The position numbers and the translations under genes are program-made. The notes under the pieces were generated by a model. The model was not told the origin of the DNA, made no database searches, and saw nothing but the letters and a program-made list of their open reading frames with translations. A stretch of 12,660 nt of DNA, taken from assembly GCA_026786225.1 (NCBI GenBank), contig JAJAYN010000478.1:1-12660 (forward strand), given 5' to 3'. Below, piece after piece: positions 6,187 through 12,660 of the stretch. The stretch's first letter is position 1, and every line of letters starts with the position of its first letter. Source of the DNA: Burkholderiales bacterium. Its GTDB lineage: Bacteria; Pseudomonadota; Gammaproteobacteria; Burkholderiales; Usitatibacteraceae.

Positions 6187-7533
6187 ATGAACGCCCGCCA
6201 TCACATTACAGGTCTTGATCACTACTGGCTTCCCTTTACGCCCAACCGCTATTTCAATGCGCATCCGAAACTGCTCGTCAGTGCCAAGGGTGCGTACTAC
6301 ACGACCGACGATGGTCGCGAACTGTTTGATTGCCTGTCCGGGCTGTGGTGCTGTCCACTGGGACACGGTCATCCGAAAATTGTCGAGGCGCTTACCCGTC
6401 AGGCGCAGACGCTCGACTACTCCCCGGCGTTTCAATTCTGCAATCCCGTGACCCTGAGCCTCGCCGATCGCGTGGCCGCGATGGCGCCGGCTGAGCTCAC
6501 TCGTGTCTTTTTCACCAACTCCGGCTCTGAAGCCGTCGATACCGCACTCAAAGTCGCCTATGGGTTTCATCGTCTCAGTGGCGAAGCGAGCCGTATGCGT
6601 TTTATCGGACGCGAGCGTGGTTATCATGGCGTCGGCTTTGGCGGCATGTCAGTGGGCGGCATGGTGGGCAACCGAAAGATGTTTGGGCCAATCATGATCC
6701 CCGGCGTGGATCACCTGCCGCACACCTACAACCTTTCGCAGATGGCCTTTTCCAAAGGGCAACCGACCTGGGGCGCGCATCTGGCGGATGAACTGGAGAG
6801 ATTGGTCGCGCTACACGACGCATCCACCATCGCAGCCGTGATCGTCGAACCAATGCAGGGCTCGTCGGCCGTCGTGGTCCCGCCAGTGGGCTACCTGCAG
6901 AAATTGCGCGAGATCTGTACCAAACACGGCATCCTGCTGATCTTCGATGAAGTGATCACCGGCTTTGGCCGTCTGGGCGAAAATTTCGGTGCGCAGCGCT
7001 TCGGCGTCACACCCGACATTATCACCTTCGCCAAGGGCGTCACCAACGGCATTATCCCGATGGGCGGGATCATCGTACGCGAGGAAATTTACCAGGCGTT
7101 CATGGGCGCTGGCGCGCCCCCACATGCGATCGAGCTATTCCACGGCTACACCTATTCTGGTCATCCCATGGCGGCGGCCGTTGGCCATGCCGCGCTGGAT
7201 ATTCTTGCCGGTGAGGGACTGATCCAGCGCGCCCGCGCATTGGAACCCGTGCTCGAAGGTGCGATGCATGCGCTCAAGGGCGAACCCGGCGTGATCGATA
7301 TCCGCAATATGGGACTGGCGGCGGCCATCGATCTCGATCCAATTCCAGGCAAACCGGGATTGCGCGGCATGAAAGTATTTGAGCGCGGGCTCGAAGAGGG
7401 ATTGCTGCTGCGCCTCGCAGGCGATAGCATCGCGGTGGGGCCCCCGTTTATTTCGACGGACGATGAGATCGTGCAAATGGGTGAGGGCTTGCGGCGCGCG
7501 ATCAAGCATGTGATGCAGTTGGGGAATGCTTGA
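6187..7533 (+). CDS. Omega-amino acid--pyruvate aminotransferase (beta-alanine / beta-aminoisobutyrate)
   Basis: This is a class III (fold type I) PLP-dependent aminotransferase of 448 residues, the usual length. It would move the amino group of beta-alanine or beta-aminoisobutyrate to pyruvate, giving malonate or methylmalonate semialdehyde plus alanine. The N-terminal LDHYWLPFTPNRYF (10-23) and LSGLWCC (50-56) are characteristic of the omega-amino-acid:pyruvate group. NSGSEA (111-116) binds the cofactor phosphate, GYHG (145-148) stacks on the pyridine ring, D254 in IFDEVITGFGR pairs with its nitrogen, and K283 in FAKGVTNG is the Schiff-base lysine. HGYTYSGHP (319-327) is also typical. It is first in a five-gene pyrimidine degradation operon, which supports beta-alanine or beta-aminoisobutyrate as substrate over other omega-amines. 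Family assignment is strong; substrate choice comes from context. Confidence 0.92.
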   Translation: MNARHHITGLDHYWLPFTPNRYFNAHPKLLVSAKGAYYTTDDGRELFDCLSGLWCCPLGHGHPKIVEALTRQAQTLDYSPAFQFCNPVTLSLADRVAAMAPAELTRVFFTNSGSEAVDTALKVAYGFHRLSGEASRMRFIGRERGYHGVGFGGMSVGGMVGNRKMFGPIMIPGVDHLPHTYNLSQMAFSKGQPTWGAHLADELERLVALHDASTIAAVIVEPMQGSSAVVVPPVGYLQKLREICTKHGILLIFDEVITGFGRLGENFGAQRFGVTPDIITFAKGVTNGIIPMGGIIVREEIYQAFMGAGAPPHAIELFHGYTYSGHPMAAAVGHAALDILAGEGLIQRARALEPVLEGAMHALKGEPGVIDIRNMGLAAAIDLDPIPGKPGLRGMKVFERGLEEGLLLRLAGDSIAVGPPFISTDDEIVQMGEGLRRAIKHVMQLGNA

Positions 7534-7601
7534 AGTGATGCCGCGCAACTAACGCGCGTTGCCCTGAAATCCAATTTTTCGCCATCCGGGAGAAGCAACA
7601 G

Positions 7602-8948
7602 ATGGAACAAAAAACGCACGCTGGTGGTCGCTGCGCTGGACGTCTAAGTAAAGACGAATATGCGAAAAACTTCAGTGATTCGCATGCGCCGCTCAATCGC
7701 GTCCAGGCGGTAATCGAAGCGGACCGCTGCTATTACTGTTTTGATGCACCCTGCACCATCGCATGCCCAACGGGCATCGATATCCCCACCTTCATCCAGC
7801 GCATCGCGCAGGACAATGTGCGCGGCGCAGCGAAAGCAATTCTCGAGGAGAACATCCTCGGCGGCATGTGCGCCCGCGTCTGTCCAACCGAGGTGCTTTG
7901 CGAGCAGGCCTGCGTGCGCAATACCAACGAAGACAAGCCGGTGGAAATTGGCTTGTTGCAGCGCTATGCCACCGACGGTTACTTTGCCAAGCCCGGTGCG
8001 CCGATGTTTACGCGTGCGGCTTCCAGCGGGAAACGCGTAGCGGTTGTCGGTGCCGGTCCCGCCGGGCTCTCGTGCGCGCATCGCCTTGCCATGCTTGGGC
8101 ACGCCATTGTCCTGTTCGATGCCAATCCCAAGCTGGGCGGGCTGAACGAATACGGTCTCGCGACTTACAAGACGGTCGATGGCTTCGCGCAAAAAGAAAT
8201 CGAGTGGCTACTTTCCATCGGTGGCATCGAAGTACAGACGGGCAAGGCGCTGGGCGGCGATATCGTGCTGGACCATCTCGTTCGCGATTTTGATGCGGTG
8301 TTTCTGGGAATGGGACTGGCCGGGGTGAATGCTATTGGCATATCCGAGCCGCAGGCTGAAGGCTTGCGCGACGCCGTTGCGTTTATTGCCGAACTGCGTC
8401 AGGCCACCGACGTTGCCAGCGTGCCGATTGGACGCCAGGTGGTCGTGATCGGCGGCGGCATGACTGCGGTAGATGCGGCAGTGCAATCCAGAAAGCTTGG
8501 CGCCGAAGACGTCACGATTGTTTACCGTCGTGGCGAGGAAGCAATGGGCGCGTCCGACTATGAACAGAATTGGGCAAAAACGAACGGCGTGAAGATCAAG
8601 CATTGGGCGGCACCCAAGGAGGTCCTTGTCAATGGTGGGCAGGTGCGCGGCGTGCGATTCGCCTACACCAGTCTGAAAGATGGCAAGTTGGCAGAAACGG
8701 GCGAAACCTTCGAATTGGCGGCGGATATGGTTTTCAAGGCCATTGGCCAGACATTTGAGGCTGCACCGGTCGGTGCTGCCATCGCGCTGAAGAGCGGACG
8801 TATCAGCACTGACGATGATGGTCGCACATCGCACGCAAAAGTCTGGGCCGGTGGCGATTGCCGATATGGTGGACGTGACCTGACCGTTGAGGCGGTTGAG
8901 CATGGCAAGCTCGCCGCCATTTCCATCGACAATACCCTGTGCGGCTGA
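7602..8948 (+). CDS. preT: NAD(P)-dependent dihydropyrimidine dehydrogenase, FAD/Fe-S subunit (PreT-like, GltD family)
   Basis: This is the electron-input subunit of bacterial dihydropyrimidine dehydrogenase (also called PydX). It takes electrons from NAD(P)H through FAD and Fe-S clusters to the PreA subunit, which reduces uracil or thymine. The protein has 448 residues. An N-terminal GltD-type Fe-S domain carries cysteines 43, 46, 51 and 55 (CYYCFDAPCTIACP) and 90, 94, 100 and 104 (CARVCPTEVLCEQAC). The FAD-binding GAGPAG is at 150-155 and the NAD(P)-binding IGGGMT at 283-288. The C-terminal GGDCRYGGRDLTVEAVEHGK (417-436) closes the FAD site, as in GltD-like proteins. It resembles the glutamate synthase small subunit, but the adjacent preA gene decides the assignment. 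It starts 68 bases after the aminotransferase with GGGAGA eight bases before the ATG, and precedes preA by 46 bases. Intact. Confidence 0.93.
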   Translation: MEQKTHAGGRCAGRLSKDEYAKNFSDSHAPLNRVQAVIEADRCYYCFDAPCTIACPTGIDIPTFIQRIAQDNVRGAAKAILEENILGGMCARVCPTEVLCEQACVRNTNEDKPVEIGLLQRYATDGYFAKPGAPMFTRAASSGKRVAVVGAGPAGLSCAHRLAMLGHAIVLFDANPKLGGLNEYGLATYKTVDGFAQKEIEWLLSIGGIEVQTGKALGGDIVLDHLVRDFDAVFLGMGLAGVNAIGISEPQAEGLRDAVAFIAELRQATDVASVPIGRQVVVIGGGMTAVDAAVQSRKLGAEDVTIVYRRGEEAMGASDYEQNWAKTNGVKIKHWAAPKEVLVNGGQVRGVRFAYTSLKDGKLAETGETFELAADMVFKAIGQTFEAAPVGAAIALKSGRISTDDDGRTSHAKVWAGGDCRYGGRDLTVEAVEHGKLAAISIDNTLCG

Positions 8949-8994
8949 TCGACACCGCGCATCACTTCATCGCGAAGAATCCGGAGAATCAAAG

Positions 8995-10302
8995 ATGGCA
9001 GACCTGCGCAGCGACTTCCTCGGCATCAAAAGCCCGAACCCATTCTGGCTCGCCTCCGCACCGCCGACCGACAAGGAATACAACGTCGTGCGCGCGTTTG
9101 AACAAGGCTGGGGCGGCGTGGTTTGGAAGACAGTAGGCGAAGACCCACCAATCGTCAACGTCAACGGTCCGCGCTATGCCACGCTGCTCTCGCAGGACCG
9201 CCGCGTTATCGGCTTCAATAACATCGAACTCATTTCAGATCGACCGCTGAAACAGAACCTCGACGAAATGCGTCGCGTCAAACGCGATTGGCCAGATCGC
9301 GCAGTGGTCGCCTCACTGATGGTGCCGTGCACCGAAGACGCATGGCGCGACATCCTGCCGATGGTCGAAGACACGGGCTGCGATGGCATCGAACTCAACT
9401 TTGGTTGCCCGCACGGCATGAGCGAACGCGGCATGGGTTCCGCGGTGGGCCAGGTGCCGGAATACATCGAAATGGTGGCGCGCTGGTGCAAGCAGTATTC
9501 GAAGCTGCCCATCATCGTGAAACTCACGCCGAACATCACCGACATCCGCTTTCCGGCTAGAGCCGCAAAGAAAGGGGGAGCCGATGCGGTATCGCTGATT
9601 AACACTATCAATTCCATCATGGGGGTCGATCTTGAGCGCATGACGATGCATCCGAGCACCGATGGACGCGGCTCTCACGGCGGCTACTGCGGTTATGCGG
9701 TGAAGCCGATCGCCCTGAATATGGTGGGCGAAATCGCGCGCGACCCGGAAACGCACGGCATGCCTATTTCCGGCATCGGCGGCATCACCACCTGGCGCGA
9801 TGCGGCTGAATTCATCGCGCTCGGTGCGGGCAATGTGCAAGTTTGCACGGCCGCGATGGTGTACGGCTTCAAGATCATCAAAGACCTCACCGATGGCCTG
9901 TCCAATTTTATGGACGAGCAGGGTTACAAGTCGATCTCCGATTTTCAGGGCAAGGCCGTACCCAGCATTGCCAACTGGCAGCAGCTCAATCTCAATCACA
10001 TCGAAAAAGCGGTCATCAACCAGGAGCTCTGCATCCAGTGCGGGCGCTGCCACATCGTCTGTGAAGATACGGCGCATCAGGCGATCATCGCCACGCTGAA
10101 CGGCAAGCGCCATTTCGAAGTCAAAGACGAAGAATGCGTCGGTTGCAATCTGTGTGTGTCGATTTGCCCGGTGCCCGATTGCATCACCATGCACACACTG
10201 GCACCTGGCGAAACCGATACCCGCACGGGCAAAAAAGTCAGCGGACAATTCGCCAATTGGACCACCCATCCCAACAACCCCATGCGGGAGGCAGTCAAAT
10301 GA
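8995..10302 (+). CDS. preA: NAD(P)-dependent dihydropyrimidine dehydrogenase, catalytic subunit (PreA)
   Basis: This subunit reduces uracil to dihydrouracil and thymine to dihydrothymine, the first step of reductive pyrimidine degradation. The 435 residues comprise an FMN-binding TIM barrel like dihydroorotate dehydrogenase (about 1-315) and a ferredoxin-like C-terminus with two [4Fe-4S] clusters: C346, C349, C352 and C356 (CIQCGRCHIVC) and C381, C384, C387 and C391 (CVGCNLCVSIC). The active-site loop is N135-F-G-C-P-H140. C138 aligns with the catalytic Cys671 of mammalian enzyme and H140 with His673, while G137 replaces Ser670. KLTPN (176-180) and the glycine-rich SGIGG (259-263) are FMN-site motifs. 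The start at 8995 is chosen from GGAGA seven bases upstream and the family N-terminus MADL. The open frame from 8887 would overlap preT and adds unrelated residues. The stop overlaps the next start as ATGA, implying coupled translation. Confidence 0.95.
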   Translation: MADLRSDFLGIKSPNPFWLASAPPTDKEYNVVRAFEQGWGGVVWKTVGEDPPIVNVNGPRYATLLSQDRRVIGFNNIELISDRPLKQNLDEMRRVKRDWPDRAVVASLMVPCTEDAWRDILPMVEDTGCDGIELNFGCPHGMSERGMGSAVGQVPEYIEMVARWCKQYSKLPIIVKLTPNITDIRFPARAAKKGGADAVSLINTINSIMGVDLERMTMHPSTDGRGSHGGYCGYAVKPIALNMVGEIARDPETHGMPISGIGGITTWRDAAEFIALGAGNVQVCTAAMVYGFKIIKDLTDGLSNFMDEQGYKSISDFQGKAVPSIANWQQLNLNHIEKAVINQELCIQCGRCHIVCEDTAHQAIIATLNGKRHFEVKDEECVGCNLCVSICPVPDCITMHTLAPGETDTRTGKKVSGQFANWTTHPNNPMREAVK

Positions 10303-11834
10303 ATCAAGTTCTCAGCGAATCCAAAAAGATCGCCACTGGCCTGTATGAAGTCGCCCACTGGATCGGCGGTCGTGTCGAACGCGGCAGTTCGGCGCGCTTT
10401 GCCGATATCTACAACCCTGCGCTCGGCATGCCGCAAGGGCGGCTGATCCTCGGCACGGAAACTGATCTGGATAATGCCGTCAGCAGCGCGGCGGCGGCTT
10501 TCCCATCGTGGGCACAGACACCGCCATTGACGCGCGCCCGCGTGTTGTTCCGCTTTCTGGAACTGGCGCAGGTGCGGCGCGTTGAACTCGCTGAATGCCT
10601 GGTGCGTGAGCACGGCAAGACCCTGCCCGATGCGCTCGGGGAAGTGGCGCGCGGCATCGAGATGATTGAATTTGCGACCGGCATTCCGCAGTTGCTCAAA
10701 GGCGAATTCACCGACCAGATCGCGCGCGGGCTGGACGCGTGGTCGATGCGACAACCACTGGGTGTCGTTGCGGGTATCACGCCATTCAATTTCCCGGCGA
10801 TGGTGCCGATGTGGATGTACCCGCTGGCGCTGGCCTGTGGCAATACCTTTGTGCTGAAACCATCCGAGCGCGATCCCTCCGCAAGTCTGCTGATGGCGCA
10901 GTGGTTGAAGGAATCCGGCCTGCCTGATGGTGTATTCAACGTTGTGCAAGGTGACAAGAGTGTCGTCGATGCGATTCTTGTACATCCGCAGATCCAGGCC
11001 GTGAGCTTTGTCGGGTCTACCAACGTAGCCGAATATATTTATCGCACCGGAACCGCGCACGGCAAACGAGTGCAGGCCCTCGGTGGTGCGAAGAACCACA
11101 TGGTGGTGATGCCGGATGCTGATTTGGATCAGGCGGCAGACGCGTTGGTCGGCGCCGCTTATGGCTCAGCGGGTGAACGCTGCATGGCAATTTCCGTTGC
11201 GGTGGCGGTTGGAGATGTGGGAGACAAGCTGGCCGCAGCATTGGCGCCGAAAGTGGCTGCACTAAAGATCAATGAGGGCCATCAGGAAGGCGCTGAGATG
11301 GGGCCCATCATCACCGCGCAAGCCAAAGAGCGCATTGAAAGCCTGATCGGCAAAGGCGTTGCGCAGGGTGCCAGGGCCGTGGTGGATGGCCGCAATTGTC
11401 GCGTGGCCGGATTTGAAAATGGCTTCTTCGTCGGCGGTACACTGCTCGATCACGTGCGCCCGGACATGATCGTTTATCGCGAAGAGATTTTCGGACCGGT
11501 ACTGTGCCTCGTGCGCGTACCCGATCTGGCGAGCGCGGTGCAACTTATCAACAGCCACGAGTATGGCAATGGCGTCGCGATGTATACGCGTGACGGCGGT
11601 GTAGCGAGAGAATTCGTGCGAAATATTCAGGTCGGCATGGTGGGCGTAAATGTGCCCCTGCCTGTGCCGATGGCGTTCAACAGCTTTGGTGGCTGGAAGC
11701 GCAGCCTGTTCGGTGACCATCATGCGTATGGTCCCGAGGCAGTGCGCTTTTATACCCGGCATAAGGCGGTGATGCAGCGCTGGCCGGATAGTGTCTCGAA
11801 GGGGCCGGAGTTTGCGTTTCCGCAGATGGGATGA
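10299..11834 (+). CDS. mmsA: CoA-acylating (methyl)malonate-semialdehyde dehydrogenase
   Basis: This aldehyde dehydrogenase (511 residues) oxidises malonate semialdehyde to acetyl-CoA and methylmalonate semialdehyde to propionyl-CoA with NAD+, CoA and loss of CO2. These are the last steps for uracil- and thymine-derived carbon. The catalytic Cys is C295 (GERCMA) and the conserved Asn is N164 (TPFNFP). KPSERDPS (187-194) and FVGSTNVAEYIY (237-248) form the NAD site. The general-base Glu found in hydrolytic aldehyde dehydrogenases (LELGGK) is replaced in ALGGAKNH (260-267), as is typical of the CoA-dependent family. EEIFGPVL (395-402) is also present. The start is set by GGGAGG (10286-10291) seven bases before the ATG; it overlaps the preA stop by ATGA. 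Its own TGA overlaps the permease start. The same family also serves valine and inositol degradation; the operon context favours pyrimidine degradation. Confidence 0.92.
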   Translation: MNQVLSESKKIATGLYEVAHWIGGRVERGSSARFADIYNPALGMPQGRLILGTETDLDNAVSSAAAAFPSWAQTPPLTRARVLFRFLELAQVRRVELAECLVREHGKTLPDALGEVARGIEMIEFATGIPQLLKGEFTDQIARGLDAWSMRQPLGVVAGITPFNFPAMVPMWMYPLALACGNTFVLKPSERDPSASLLMAQWLKESGLPDGVFNVVQGDKSVVDAILVHPQIQAVSFVGSTNVAEYIYRTGTAHGKRVQALGGAKNHMVVMPDADLDQAADALVGAAYGSAGERCMAISVAVAVGDVGDKLAAALAPKVAALKINEGHQEGAEMGPIITAQAKERIESLIGKGVAQGARAVVDGRNCRVAGFENGFFVGGTLLDHVRPDMIVYREEIFGPVLCLVRVPDLASAVQLINSHEYGNGVAMYTRDGGVAREFVRNIQVGMVGVNVPLPVPMAFNSFGGWKRSLFGDHHAYGPEAVRFYTRHKAVMQRWPDSVSKGPEFAFPQMG

Positions 11835-12660
11835 GCATGAGCAATTCACTTACGAACGACGATCTGAAGCCCACCACCGAAGCGCAACGCACCTGGCGCT
11901 GGTATCACTTCACCGCTCTTTGGATCGGCATGGTGATGTGCATCCCCGCCTATACGCTGGCAGCTAGCCTGATCGAGAGCGGCATGTCATGGAGCCAGGC
12001 AGTAGGCACTGTATTCCTCGGCAATGCGATCGTGCTCGTTCCCATGCTGCTGATTGGCCACGCCGGTGCCAAATACGGCATTCCTTACGCCGTGCTGGCC
12101 CGCGCATCATTCGGCACCATCGGCGCTCGCCTGCCCGCCCTGCTTCGTGCATTCGTGGCATGTGGTTGGTATGGCATCCAGACCTGGTTCGGCGGCATGA
12201 TGATCCACACGCTGGCGGGCGTGGTGATGGGGCAGCCCCTTGGCGGCGACAAGATCGCAGGCCTCGGTATCACGTTGAGCCAACTGGTCAGCTTCTTCGC
12301 CTTCTGGCTGATCCAGCTTTACTACGTCCTGCACGGCATCGACTCTATCCGCAAGCTTGAAACCTACACCGCGCCATTTAAAATCATCATTTGTTTCGTG
12401 CTGCTGTGGTGGGCCTATTCGAAAGCAGGGGGTTTCGGCCCCATCATCGATCAGCCTTCGCAATTCGTCGAAGGCGGCAAGAAGGCGGGACAGTTTAGCG
12501 CGGTGTTTTGGCCAGCGCTGCCGGGTTTGGTGGGCTTATGGGAAACGGTGGAACTAAACATTCGTGACTTCAGGCGTTTTGCAAATCGCAGCGCGACCAG
12601 TTGATCGGCCAAAGCATCGGCCTGCCATTGCCAATGGGCTTGGTGGCGATGATGGCGGTA
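11831..12660 (+). CDS. NCS1-family nucleobase:cation symporter (frameshifted near the right edge, 3'-truncated)
   Basis: This is an inner-membrane permease of the NCS1 family (purines, pyrimidines, hydantoin, allantoin). It probably imports uracil or thymine for the enzymes upstream. The polar N-terminus is followed by WIGMVMCIPAYTLAASLIESG (helix 1), FLGNAIVLVPMLLIGHAGAKYGIPY (helix 2), the conserved ARASFGTIGARLPALLRAFVACGWYGIQTWFG stretch (helix 3), then at least four more hydrophobic segments. The frame stops at TGA 12602-12604 after FANRSATS. One extra A at the AAA run (12583-12585) restores FAKSQRDQ and reads on without a stop as LIGQSIGLPLPMGLVAMMAV to the window end, the expected family continuation. 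The start at 11831 overlaps the mmsA stop by ATGA; 11837 is an alternative ATG. The segment just before the break has unusual residues (see findings). The substrate is inferred from the operon. Confidence 0.85.

Noticed and set aside
7551..7560. 10-bp palindrome AACGCGCGTT between the aminotransferase gene and preT
   Set aside because: Short CG-rich palindromes are common by chance. It has no T-tract, and the intergenic gap is only 68 bases in an apparent operon.
8887..8994. Upstream start for PreA overlapping preT
   Set aside because: The added residues are out-of-frame preT sequence. The ATG at 8995 has a clear ribosome-binding site and the family N-terminus.
9313..11099. Long minus-strand open frames (9313-10269 and 10077-11099) opposite preA and mmsA
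   Set aside because: Shadows of GC-rich coding sequence. No domains, and the plus-strand genes are certain.
1..12660. CRISPR array, tRNA, insertion sequence or attachment site
   Set aside because: No spaced direct repeats, cloverleaf-like sequence, transposase or terminal repeats were seen on either strand by eye. A dedicated scan was not possible.

Overview
The window most resembles a proteobacterial chromosome, probably a betaproteobacterium or close relative. The evidence is a moderately GC-rich composition, Shine-Dalgarno-led genes joined by ATGA overlaps, and a proteobacterial-type reductive pyrimidine catabolism cluster. This placement is inferred from gene content, not from a marker gene. 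No tRNA, rRNA, insertion sequence, prophage or CRISPR array is visible.

Left part (1-3900). The window opens inside a gene fusing a CheY-like receiver domain to a metallo-beta-lactamase-fold hydrolase, now split by a one-base frameshift near 235-241. Tail-to-tail with it is a two-gene minus-strand unit: a secreted cysteine-rich protein (1511-2011) overlapping a four-helix membrane protein (1069-1551). Divergent from that unit, a plausible promoter precedes a small exported-protein gene (2137-2663) carrying two lesions, a frameshift in the signal peptide and an early amber stop. A secreted protein with a fibronectin type III domain and a short hydrophobic tail follows (2889-3806).

Middle (3901-5919, minus). 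A complete cytoplasmic S9-family prolyl-oligopeptidase-type peptidase. It is divergent from the next operon, with about 270 bp of regulatory DNA between them.

Right part (6187-12660, plus). A tightly packed operon for reductive uracil/thymine degradation: an omega-amino-acid:pyruvate aminotransferase; the two subunits of NAD(P)-dependent dihydropyrimidine dehydrogenase (PreT- and PreA-like); a CoA-acylating (methyl)malonate-semialdehyde dehydrogenase; and an NCS1-family nucleobase permease that runs off the right edge after a frameshift. Together these import the base, reduce the ring, and convert beta-alanine or beta-aminoisobutyrate into acetyl-CoA or propionyl-CoA. The two hydrolytic middle steps (dihydropyrimidinase and beta-ureidopropionase) are absent here and are predicted just beyond the right edge. 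A 16-bp dyad upstream of the operon resembles the known RutR box and overlaps a candidate promoter.

I see no clearly new biological system. The most notable points are three one-base indels plus one nonsense codon in 12.7 kb (draft-sequence error or gene decay), the possible RutR-type operator, and the receiver-hydrolase fusion with an unknown substrate.
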